Below the pieces are notes generated by a model that was not told the DNA's origin, made no database searches, and was given only the letters and a program-made list of their open reading frames with translations. The position numbers and the translations under genes are program-made. A stretch of DNA of 11,288 bases from Patulibacter sp040675535 (GTDB taxonomy: Bacteria > Actinomycetota > Thermoleophilia > Solirubrobacterales > Solirubrobacteraceae): NCBI RefSeq assembly GCF_040675535.1, contig NZ_JBFAPC010000176.1:1-11288 (forward strand). The letters are read 5' to 3'. This document shows positions 1 to 6,567 of this stretch, piece by piece; position 1 is the stretch's first letter, and every line of letters starts with the position of its first letter.

Positions 1-2
1 TC

Positions 3-1196
3 GCGAGGAACTTCTCGCTCGAGCCCGGGACCGAGTGGCAGGTCCGGCGCGGACGCAGCGGACGGGGCGAACGGGAACCGGAGGGTGCGCTCATGCTGCT
101 GCGCACGGGGCTCCTGCAGGGCGTCGCGGTCGACGCGGAGCGCCGCGTGGCGCGGGTGGCAGCGGGGACGACCGCGGCCGCCCTGTCCGCCGCGGCCGCC
201 GAGCACGGCCTGGCGGCCAACGTCGGGATGGCGGCGGGCGTCGGCGTCGTCGGCTCGCTGCTCGGCGGCGGGCTCGGGTGGCTGTCGCGCCGGCTCGGGC
301 TCGGCGCGGCCGACGTCCTGGCGGTGGAGCTCGTGACCGCCGACGGCGGCTTGGTGCGCGTGCAGGCCGGCGAGGCGGACGACCTGCTCTGGGCGCTCCG
401 CGGCGGCGGCATCCCGCTCGGCGTGGTCGTCGCGCTCGAGGTCCGGCTCCACCCGGCCCCGACCGTCCACGCCGGCGCGCTGTTCTGGCCCGTCGAGCGG
501 GGCGCCGAGGTCCTCCGCGCCTGGCGCGACTGGTGCGACGGCGTGCCCGACGACGTCACCTCCGTCGGCCGCCTGCTGTGGGTGCCCGCGTTCCCGGAGA
601 TCCCGGCCCCGCTGCGCGGCCGGGCGTTCGTGGTGGTGGAGGCCGCGTGCCTGCTCGACGACGGCCGGGCGTCCGGGGTCCTCGCGCCGCTGCGGGCACT
701 GGGCCCGGAGATCGACACGTTCGCCCGGATCCCCGCCCCCGCGCTGGCGGCGCTGCACATGGACCCCCCCGAGCCCGTCCCGGCGGTGCTCGACCACCTG
801 CTGCTCGACGAGCTGACCGACGAGGCGATCGACGCCGTGGTCGCTGTCGCGGGCCCGCCGGTGATCTCGCTCGAGCTGCGGCAGCTCGGCGGCGCGCTGC
901 GGACACCGACCGGCGCCGACGGGGCGCAGTGCGGCCTGGACGGCGCGTTCCTCGCCAACGCCGTGGCGATCCTGCCCGGGCCGGAGGCCGCCGGCGTCGC
1001 CCGGCAGGCGATCGGCCGGGTCACGGGCGCCCTCGGGCCGTGGGACACCGGGCGGCGCTTCACGAACTTCGTGGACCGGCCCGGGAGCACCGCCCCGACG
1101 CTGGCCACGGAGACCGCGGTGCGCCTGCGGGCCGTCCGGGCGGCGTGGGACCCGACGGGGCTGTTCGTCTCCGCGCACGCTCCGGCGCGGGACTGA
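3..1196 (+). CDS. FAD-linked oxidase, berberine-bridge-enzyme type (5' end outside the window)
   Basis: Probable flavin-dependent oxidoreductase of the FAD_binding_4/BBE (PCMH-fold) family; substrate unknown. The frame is open from the first bases and the protein ends DPTGLFVSAHAPARD, like the C-terminal BBE region of the family. Visible FAD-domain marks are the VAAGTTAAAL strand-helix, the glycine-rich loop GSLLGGGLGWLSRRLGLGAA, a VELVTADGGLVRV strand and DLLWALRGGG. The first ATG is at 93, but family members normally have roughly 60-80 more residues ahead of this point, including the early FAD-binding strands, so the start probably lies left of the window. Base use in the first 90 bases is compatible with coding but weakens near 75-90. 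Two oddities: the glycine loop has no cysteine for a second covalent FAD bond, and GGGIPLG stands where many relatives have GGGxNFG. It converges on the DUF1385 gene. Family confident, activity not. Confidence 0.8.
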   Translation, partial: ARNFSLEPGTEWQVRRGRSGRGEREPEGALMLLRTGLLQGVAVDAERRVARVAAGTTAAALSAAAAEHGLAANVGMAAGVGVVGSLLGGGLGWLSRRLGLGAADVLAVELVTADGGLVRVQAGEADDLLWALRGGGIPLGVVVALEVRLHPAPTVHAGALFWPVERGAEVLRAWRDWCDGVPDDVTSVGRLLWVPAFPEIPAPLRGRAFVVVEAACLLDDGRASGVLAPLRALGPEIDTFARIPAPALAALHMDPPEPVPAVLDHLLLDELTDEAIDAVVAVAGPPVISLELRQLGGALRTPTGADGAQCGLDGAFLANAVAILPGPEAAGVARQAIGRVTGALGPWDTGRRFTNFVDRPGSTAPTLATETAVRLRAVRAAWDPTGLFVSAHAPARD

Positions 1197-1225
1197 GCCG
1201 CCGCTCCCCGTCACGCAGCCGCCGG

Positions 1226-1271
1226 GCCGGCCTCGCCGGGCCGGCGACGTCTCCCGGGCCCCGCCCGGGAG
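1226..1271. terminator. Double hairpin between convergent genes
   Basis: Two adjacent inverted repeats lie between the oxidase stop (1196) and the end of the DUF1385 gene (1289). The first has 7-bp arms (gccggcc 1226-1232, ggccggc 1239-1245). The second has 9-bp arms (ctcccgggc 1251-1259, gcccgggag 1263-1271) with a 3-nt loop. There is no T tract on either side, which is common in such GC-rich genomes. The position suggests a terminator working in both directions. The 10-mer gacgtctccc flanks the second hairpin as a direct repeat (1246-1255 and 1280-1289). Confidence 0.6.
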
Positions 1272-1288
1272 CCGGCGGGGACGTCTCC

Positions 1289-2383
1289 CTAGGCCGCGAC
1301 CTCGATGCCGACGAGCTCGCGGCGGGTCGCGGTGCGCGGGTCCTCGCGGTCCAGCACGGCCTGCATCGCGGCGATCGCGACGGCGAGCTGCGCGTGGTCC
1401 GGCTCCTTCGTCGTCAGGCGCTGGAGCTGCAGGCCCGGCCACATGAGGAACGAGACGAGGCCGTTGCGGCGGTGCTTGCCGGCGAACTTGATCGCCTCGA
1501 ACGAGAGGCCGATGACGAGCGGGATCCCGATGATCCGGCTGGACATCATCCAGTACCACTCGAGCAGTCCGAGCGGCGCGAAGACGAAGATCGCGACGAT
1601 CATCACGATCAGCATGAAGCTCGTCCCGCAGCGGGGATGCAGGCGGCTGAACCGCTCGGCGTTCTCCGGCGTCAGGGGCAGGTCCGCCTCGTAGCAGGCG
1701 ATCGTCTTGTGCTCCGCCCCGTGGTACTCGAAGACCCGTCTGAGGTCGGCCAGGCGCGTGACGAGCACGAGGTAGCCGAGGAAGATCGCGGTCCGCAGGA
1801 CGCCCTCGACCATCCAGAACAGCCACCCGCTGCCGAGCTGGTCCTTGATGAGGCTCGTGAGCCCGACGGGCGCGAGGAAGAAGAGGCCGACGGCGAGGCC
1901 GATCCCCCCGAGCGCGGCGATGATCCACTGCCCGCGGCCGATCTCCGGCTCGTCCTCGTCCTGCTGCGCGTTGGCCGCCAGCTGCAGGGCGCGGAAGCCG
2001 ATCTTCAGCGACTCCACCAGCGCGACCATGCCGCGCAGCACCGGCGTGCGGAGGAGCTTCTTGCGGGCGAGCACCGACCGGAACGGGAAGACCTCGACGG
2101 CGATGTCGCCGCGGGACGCCTCGCCCGCGGGGACGGCGCCGTCGACGAACTGCTCCGGGAGCGGCGTGCGGATCGCGACGGCCCAGTGGCGGACGCCGCG
2201 CATCATCACCCCCTCGATGACCGCCTGGCCGCCGACGGGGGCGTCGCGCTGCACTGCGTACTCGGACGCCCGGCGGGAGCGGCTGTGGTCGTCGCCGGAC
2301 GGTGGAGCGGTGCGCTCGAGGTCCGGACGGCGTGTGCGCTCGCGCTCGGCGTCGGCGCGGCGGGTCCTCGAGGGCGCATCCAT
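1289..2383 (-). CDS. DUF1385 family integral membrane protein
   Basis: A 364-residue protein of the DUF1385 family (PF07136), whose biochemical role is not established. Diagnostic blocks are GGQAVIEGVMMRG (residues 51-63), RVFEYHGAEHKTIACYEA (216-233), HPRCGTSF (249-256) and WPGLQLQRLTTKEP near the C-terminus. His/Glu/Cys residues in the middle blocks could bind metal, but that is inference. Hydrophobic segments at about 153-180, 186-208, 256-275 and 283-300 indicate a multi-pass membrane protein. The first 45 residues are charged, low-complexity and poorly conserved. I chose ATG 2383 because GAGGGA lies 6 nt upstream; the frame stays open to 2527, but that extension runs into the rpmE stop and carries no family sequence. 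DUF1385 genes are often found beside rpmE and prfA. Here rpmE is upstream on the same strand, but prfA is not the next gene. Confidence 0.9.
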   Translation of the reverse strand: MDAPSRTRRADAERERTRRPDLERTAPPSGDDHSRSRRASEYAVQRDAPVGGQAVIEGVMMRGVRHWAVAIRTPLPEQFVDGAVPAGEASRGDIAVEVFPFRSVLARKKLLRTPVLRGMVALVESLKIGFRALQLAANAQQDEDEPEIGRGQWIIAALGGIGLAVGLFFLAPVGLTSLIKDQLGSGWLFWMVEGVLRTAIFLGYLVLVTRLADLRRVFEYHGAEHKTIACYEADLPLTPENAERFSRLHPRCGTSFMLIVMIVAIFVFAPLGLLEWYWMMSSRIIGIPLVIGLSFEAIKFAGKHRRNGLVSFLMWPGLQLQRLTTKEPDHAQLAVAIAAMQAVLDREDPRTATRRELVGIEVAA

Positions 2384-2460
2384 ACGCGGTCCCTCGGCAG
2401 CGCGGTCGTCGGGCCTGAGCCTCCGACCGCGGGCCCCCACGGATGACCGAGGAGGCGGCA

Positions 2461-2520
2461 GGCGCTCCGCCGGCCCGTCGCGATCGAACTGATCGAACGG
2501 CCGGTCCCGGGCGGAGCGCC
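2461..2520 (-). terminator. Long inverted repeat downstream of rpmE
   Basis: The 11-bp arms ggcgctccgcc (2461-2471) and ggcggagcgcc (2510-2520) match perfectly. The second arm begins 6 nt beyond the rpmE stop in the direction of transcription. The 38-nt loop contains a direct repeat of gatcgaac. It could terminate or attenuate transcription between rpmE and the DUF1385 gene; there is no T tract, so a processing or mRNA-stability hairpin is equally possible. Confidence 0.5.
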
Positions 2521-2526
2521 CCGGCA

Positions 2527-2811
2527 CTACGACTCCGGCGTGGCCTTCGCCTCGGCGGCGTCGGACGCCTCGCGCTTGGCGGCGCGGCGCTTGAAGCGCT
2601 CGACGCGGCCGGCGGTGTCGACGATCTTCTGCTTGCCGGTGTAGAACGGGTGCGACGCGGACGACAGCTCCACGTCGATCACCGGGTACGTCGTCCCGTC
2701 GATCTCGATCGTCTTCGTGCTCTTGACGGTCGAGCGCGTGATGAACGTGGCGCCGGCGCCGGCGTCACGGAAGACCACGGGGGCGTACTCGGGGTGAATC
2801 TCAGTCTTCAT
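2527..2811 (-). CDS. rpmE2: 50S ribosomal protein L31, type B (zinc-free form)
   Basis: A 94-residue large-subunit ribosomal protein. It opens MKTEIHPEYAPVVFRDAGAG and contains the L31 signature SSASHPFYTGKQKIVDTAGR followed by a basic stretch, VERFKRRAAKRE. It has no cysteine, so it lacks the CxxC zinc site of the C+ form and belongs to the type B (C-) group. In many bacteria type B is the zinc-starvation paralogue, but in some lineages it is the only L31; this window cannot tell which. The last 15 residues or so form an Ala/Glu-rich tail beyond the usual core. The ATG lies in an initiation region without a good Shine-Dalgarno sequence: TAGGGT, a plausible actinobacterial -10 box, sits at 2821-2826, only 9 nt from the ATG, which would fit a leaderless mRNA. 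The DUF1385 gene follows after 143 bp. Confidence 0.93.
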   Translation of the reverse strand: MKTEIHPEYAPVVFRDAGAGATFITRSTVKSTKTIEIDGTTYPVIDVELSSASHPFYTGKQKIVDTAGRVERFKRRAAKREASDAAEAKATPES

Positions 2812-2836
2812 GGCCGGGGAACCCTAGCAGCGACGG

Positions 2837-2892
2837 CGTCCACGGCGACCCGCGCCCCTCCGCGCGGACCCGCCGCGGCGGGTCCGTGGACG
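2837..2892 (-). terminator. Nested palindrome between the secreted-protein gene and rpmE
   Basis: A perfect 22-bp palindrome (2865-2886, core ggacccgccgcggcgggtcc) is enclosed by 9-bp arms cgtccacgg (2837-2845) and ccgtggacg (2884-2892), which overlap it by three bases, so the two structures are alternatives or partly exclusive. It starts 22 nt after the stop at 2915 on the minus strand, which suits a terminator of the secreted-protein gene. It also lies just upstream of rpmE, so a role as operator or leader structure cannot be excluded. Confidence 0.5.
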
Positions 2893-2914
2893 ACGAGGAC
2901 GGCGCGGCCGCGGG

Positions 2915-3721
2915 TCATCGCGACACCGGCGCGCACGGCGCGCTGAGCACGTCGTCGGTGGCCACGCGGTCGTCGACCAGGCCGTCGGGATCGAGCTGCA
3001 CCGTCACGGGCTGGCCCTGCACGCAGCGCCGCCCGGGGACCAGCAGGACCTCGCCGGCCGCGGCGGGACGTACGCTGCCGGTGGCCAGGACCGTCTGGCC
3101 CTGCCGCACCACCACGGGGACGTCGACGCCCTTCAGCGCGTCGAGGCCGTCGGAGGCCAGGCCGATCCGGTAGGCGACCTCGCCGCCGGCGGTGCTCGGC
3201 TGCCAGCCGAACTCGCCGGTCAGCCCGACGTCGGGCCGCAGGTCCTTGACCTTGCACGCCTTGCTGACGCGCTCCGTCGCGCGGTAGCCGCCGAAGGCCA
3301 TCCACTTGTACGTGGCGCGCAGGCGGTAGGAGCTGCCCGCGTGCAGGCCCTGGACGTTGAACCGCCGGCTGAGGCTCGGCGCGCCGGAGCGGGCGGTGAC
3401 GAAGTCGCCGAAGCCGGCCGGGACGGCCGCGCCCTTCAGGGCCTTCCAGCGGCCACCCGGCAGGCGCTCCTCCAGCCGGACGGCGAAGCCGTAGGACGAC
3501 GTCGGCGGCACGTCGCGCATCCGCACCGTGAACGAGGCGGCCCGGGCCTGGGGATCCGTCGCCGACGTCGTGCAGACGCCGCGCGAGACCTTCGAGGCCC
3601 CGGCGGGGATCGTCGGGGCGGAGACGGCGGACGCGCCGCCGGGCAGGGCGAGGAGCCCCGCGGCGGCGAGGACGGGGACGAACGGCACGGACCGAAGGAG
3701 TGCGGGCAAGGCGGGGGCCAC
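2915..3721 (-). CDS. Hypothetical secreted protein
   Basis: I do not recognise this 268-residue protein. It begins with GTG and has a Sec-type signal: a short N-region with Arg10, a hydrophobic core VPVLAAAGLLALPGG and an ASA site near residue 32. The mature part is mostly predicted beta strand, with four cysteines that could pair as disulfides. Patterns such as SFTVRMRDVPPTSSYGFAVRL and YRLRATYKWMAFGGYRA, followed by a second segment VAYRIGLASDGL, look like two beta-sandwich or fibronectin-like halves; that is inference from strand pattern only. No catalytic motif is visible. The GTG at 3721 is the only start that gives a signal peptide, since a stop lies 30 nt upstream in frame, and it has no clear ribosome binding site. 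The gene stands alone between the etf operon terminator and rpmE. Confidence 0.72.
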   Translation of the reverse strand: MAPALPALLRSVPFVPVLAAAGLLALPGGASAVSAPTIPAGASKVSRGVCTTSATDPQARAASFTVRMRDVPPTSSYGFAVRLEERLPGGRWKALKGAAVPAGFGDFVTARSGAPSLSRRFNVQGLHAGSSYRLRATYKWMAFGGYRATERVSKACKVKDLRPDVGLTGEFGWQPSTAGGEVAYRIGLASDGLDALKGVDVPVVVRQGQTVLATGSVRPAAAGEVLLVPGRRCVQGQPVTVQLDPDGLVDDRVATDDVLSAPCAPVSR

Positions 3722-3781
3722 GGGTCGGGGGGGACGAGGAGCGGGCGCACATCATCGCGCACCACTGTCCCTACAAACGCG

Positions 3782-3810
3782 CGAGGGGCGCGCAAGTTGC
3801 GCGCCCCTCG
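3782..3810 (-). terminator. Rho-independent terminator of the etf operon
   Basis: The 14-nt arms cgaggggcgcgcaa (3782-3795) and ttgcgcgcccctcg (3797-3810) are perfectly complementary around a single G. In practice this gives an 11-bp GC stem with a 5- to 7-nt loop. It begins 46 nt after the ETF-QO stop. On the minus strand it is followed by gcgcgtttgt, a short T-rich stretch. This is the clearest terminator in the window. Confidence 0.8.
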
Positions 3811-3855
3811 GGACGTCCTGCCGATGTCCCGGCTCGCGAGGGCCGGGATCGGGGA

Positions 3856-5583
3856 TCAGGTGGCCTGGTACGACGGGCCGTCGCCGCCCTCGGGCGGGGT
3901 CAGCCGGCCGCCGCGGGCGGTGATCGCACCGCACTGCACGCAGTTGGTGTAGTTGACCGTGACGTCGACGAAGCCCTCCTTGGGCTGGTCGTCCTCGATC
4001 TCGTACACGCCGGCGGGGCACATCCACGCCCACGCCTCGGCGACCTCGCGCTTGACGTGCTTCTCGATCCGGATGTGGCTCGGCGCGTCGTCGCGCGTCG
4101 CGTTGCCGGTGATGAAGACCGACGAGAGCTTGTCGAAGAAGTACTTGCCGTCGGGCTGCGGGTAGCGGTCCTTCAGCGGCTTGTCGGGGATCGAGACCTC
4201 GACCTCGGCGTCGCGGTGCAGCGAGGGGCCGCCGCCCGGGGGCAGCTTGCCCTTCGTGACGAAGTCGAGGCCCGAGAGACCGGCGCCGACGAGCAGCGAG
4301 TGCGCGTCCAGCAGCGGGCGGTTGTTCTGGACCTCGCGCAGCGTCTTGCCGACGAGCGAGTCCTCGATCGCGGTCTCGTACGACGAGTAGTCGTTCGAGC
4401 CGGCCTTGAGCTGGGTGAAGATCGACTCGGCGGCGAGGCGGCCGGCCTCGATCGCCATGTGGACGCCCTTCAGGCGGGCCATGTCGACCATCGACGCGCA
4501 CTCGCCGGCGATGACGGCGCCGGGCGTGGAGAGCTTCGGCATCGACTTGTAGCCGCCGGCCTGGATCGCCTTGGCGCCCCAGGCGGTGCGCTCGCCGCCC
4601 TCGAGGATCTCGCGGACGTACGGGTGGGCCTTGAACGCCTGCAGCAGGTCGTGGACCGACGCCGTGGCGTCGGGCGTGTGCAGCGGCAGCACGTAGCCGA
4701 TGGAGACCTGGTCGTCGCCCAGCGGGTAGATCCAGCCACCGCCGGCCTCGGCCTGCTTCTTCTGCGGGCGCGCGGGCCAGCCGAAGGTGTGGATGACCTT
4801 CTTGAAGGGGGTCTTGACCTTCCAGACCTCCTTGGCGCCGATCTCCCAGATCGCCGGGTCCTTGCCGGCGGCGAGGTCGAAGCGCTTGACGGCGGCGCCC
4901 GTGAGATGCCCCCACGTGCCCTCGGCGAGGACCGTGGCCTTCGCCGTCATGTCCATGCCGGGCTCGAAGTTGCGCAGCTCCTCGCCTTCCTTGCCCCGGC
5001 CCTTGTCGCCGGTGCGGATGCCGACGACGGCGTCGCCGTCGACGAGCAGCTTGGCGGCGGCGGTCTCCGTGAGGATGTAGGCGCCGGCGTCCTCGGCCTG
5101 CTCGGCCAGCCAGCGGCACAGCTGGGCGATCGAGATGACCCAGTTGCCCTTGTTCTTGAAGTTCGGGGGCGTGGTCGGGAACGAGAAGGACTTCTTCTCG
5201 TTGCGCAGCCACACGGCACCGTCGTCCTGGGCCTCGGTGTAGGCCCAGGGCATGTCGTTCAGGTCGACGTCCGGGAAGAGCGTCTTGAACGGGCCCGGCT
5301 TCATCACGGCACCGGACATGTTGTGCGCACCGCACACCTTGCCCTTCTCGATGACCGCGACCGGGACCTCGCCCAGCGACTCGAGCAGCTCCGGGTCCTC
5401 CGCGAGGAGCTGGAGCAGCCGGTTGGCGCAGGCGAGACCGGCAGGGCCGCCGCCCACGATGGCGACCCCGACCTCGATGCGCTCGTCCTCGGGATCCGTC
5501 GGCGCAGCGACGAACTCCTCGACGACGTCGACCGGGGGCGGGAACTGCGACGGAGCGACGCCGCCGTTGTGGGAAGCAGCCAT
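3856..5583 (-). CDS. Electron transfer flavoprotein-ubiquinone oxidoreductase (ETF-QO)
   Basis: A 575-residue membrane-associated flavoprotein that takes electrons from reduced EtfAB and passes them to membrane quinone. The FAD dinucleotide motif is VAIVGGGPAGLACANRL (residues 40-56). Family blocks follow: KGKVCGAHNMSGAV (80-93), GGWIYPLGDDQVSIGYV (282-298), the quinone-domain/FAD stretch AIQAGGYKSMPKL (339-351) and KGVHMAIEAGRLAAESIF (372-389). The C-terminal ferredoxin-like part has MCPAGVYEIE (C522) and TNCVQCGAIT (C548, C551). Canonical ETF-QO has four cluster cysteines (C..CxxCxxC); here the last is Ile554, so one [4Fe-4S] ligand is missing. The ATG has GAGGAG 7 nt upstream, overlapping the etfA stop. 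The gene is third in etfB-etfA-ETF-QO, with a 12-nt gap after etfA. Family identity is secure; the state of the cluster is not. Confidence 0.95.
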   Translation of the reverse strand: MAASHNGGVAPSQFPPPVDVVEEFVAAPTDPEDERIEVGVAIVGGGPAGLACANRLLQLLAEDPELLESLGEVPVAVIEKGKVCGAHNMSGAVMKPGPFKTLFPDVDLNDMPWAYTEAQDDGAVWLRNEKKSFSFPTTPPNFKNKGNWVISIAQLCRWLAEQAEDAGAYILTETAAAKLLVDGDAVVGIRTGDKGRGKEGEELRNFEPGMDMTAKATVLAEGTWGHLTGAAVKRFDLAAGKDPAIWEIGAKEVWKVKTPFKKVIHTFGWPARPQKKQAEAGGGWIYPLGDDQVSIGYVLPLHTPDATASVHDLLQAFKAHPYVREILEGGERTAWGAKAIQAGGYKSMPKLSTPGAVIAGECASMVDMARLKGVHMAIEAGRLAAESIFTQLKAGSNDYSSYETAIEDSLVGKTLREVQNNRPLLDAHSLLVGAGLSGLDFVTKGKLPPGGGPSLHRDAEVEVSIPDKPLKDRYPQPDGKYFFDKLSSVFITGNATRDDAPSHIRIEKHVKREVAEAWAWMCPAGVYEIEDDQPKEGFVDVTVNYTNCVQCGAITARGGRLTPPEGGDGPSYQAT

Positions 5584-5590
5584 GCCGGTT

Positions 5591-5596
5591 CTCCTC
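5591..5596 (-). promoter_or_regulatory. Ribosome binding site of the ETF-QO gene
   Basis: Minus-strand GAGGAG lies 7 nt before the ATG and overlaps the etfA stop codon (tagaggag). It fixes the ETF-QO start and suggests translational coupling to etfA. Confidence 0.8.
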
Positions 5597-6567
5597 TAGC
5601 CCTTCTTGGCCTTGATCGCCTCGGCGAGCGCCGGGACGATCGAGTGCAGGTCGCCGACGACGCCGAGATCCGCGAACTCGAAGATCGGGGCGTTGCCGTC
5701 CTTGTTGATGGCGACGATGTTGTCCGCCGACTGCATGCCGACCTTGTGCTGGATGGCGCCCGAGACGCCGAGTCCGACGTACAGCTTCGGCGCGACGGTC
5801 TTGCCCGTCTGGCCGATCTGGCCGGCGTAGGGGAACCAGCCGGCGTCGACCGCGGCGCGCGTGGCGGCGACGGCGGCGGTGCCGCCGAACGCCGCGGCCA
5901 GGCCGTCGGCGACGGAGAAGTTCTCCGCCGAGCCGAGGCCGCGACCGCCGGTGACCAGCACCGACGCGTCCTCGATGTTGACGTCGGCGCCGCGCTGCTC
6001 GCCGCGCGTGACGACCTCGACCTTGCCGGCGGCGTCGGAGAACGTCACGTCGACGTCCTCGACGGTGACCGGGGAGCCGGACTCGACGGGCTCGAACGCG
6101 TTCAGGCGCGCGGCGATGACGCCGAGGCCCTCGAACGCGATGTCGGAGATCTGCGTGTCGCCGAGGATCGGGCGCTCGGCCACGACCTTGCCGTCCGCGA
6201 CCTTGAGACCCGTGATCTCGACGCCGAGGCCACCGCCGCGACGGGCCGCGAGGCCCGCGCCGGCCTCGAAGCCGAGGAGGCCGCCGCCGAAGATGACGTA
6301 GCCGTAGTCGCCCGTGTCCAGGACCGCGTCGAGCGCGTCGACGACGGGCTGGGAGACGCCGGCCTGGGCCTTGACCCGGAACGCCTTCGTGGCGCCGTAG
6401 GAGCCGATGGAGCCCGCGGTCTCGTCGGAGACGTCCTCGCCGACGAAGACCGCGTGGGCCTCGCCGCCGAGCTCGCCGGCCAGCTTGGCGGCCGTGGAGA
6501 CGGCGCCCAGGGAGTTCTTGTTGATCGCGCCCTCGTGGTGCAGCGCGTAGACCAGGATGTTCGTCAT
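5596..6567 (-). CDS. etfA: Electron transfer flavoprotein alpha subunit
   Basis: A 323-residue FAD-binding subunit of the soluble EtfAB heterodimer, which accepts electrons from acyl-CoA and other flavin dehydrogenases and delivers them to ETF-QO. The N-terminal alpha/beta domain starts MTNILVYALHHEGAINKNSL. The C-terminal FAD domain carries VTGGRGLGSAENF (205-217), the variable-loop block AGWFPYAGQIGQTGKTVAP (242-260) and the ETF-alpha signature beginning LYVGLGVSGAIQHKVGMQSA (262-281), then INKDGNAPIFEFADLGVVGD. Length and motifs are normal for group I, housekeeping-type ETF. The ATG shares one base with the etfB stop (TGATG), indicating coupled translation, and the stop is 12 nt before the ETF-QO ATG. 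The genes are ordered beta then alpha, as in most bacterial operons. Confidence 0.97.
   Translation of the reverse strand: MTNILVYALHHEGAINKNSLGAVSTAAKLAGELGGEAHAVFVGEDVSDETAGSIGSYGATKAFRVKAQAGVSQPVVDALDAVLDTGDYGYVIFGGGLLGFEAGAGLAARRGGGLGVEITGLKVADGKVVAERPILGDTQISDIAFEGLGVIAARLNAFEPVESGSPVTVEDVDVTFSDAAGKVEVVTRGEQRGADVNIEDASVLVTGGRGLGSAENFSVADGLAAAFGGTAAVAATRAAVDAGWFPYAGQIGQTGKTVAPKLYVGLGVSGAIQHKVGMQSADNIVAINKDGNAPIFEFADLGVVGDLHSIVPALAEAIKAKKG

Noticed and set aside
35..2446. Plus-strand open frame of about 800 codons across the oxidase and DUF1385 genes
   Set aside because: Arg/Gly/Ala-rich composition without domains; the oxidase in another frame and DUF1385 on the other strand explain the region.
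2384..2527. Upstream ATG (2527) for the DUF1385 gene
   Set aside because: It would begin at the rpmE stop and translate the large inverted repeat; ATG 2383 has a good ribosome binding site.
2808..3755. Alternative minus-strand frame starting at the ATGs near 3752-3755
   Set aside because: Gives an Arg/Pro/Gly-rich protein; the frame from GTG 3721 yields a signal peptide and a plausible folded protein.
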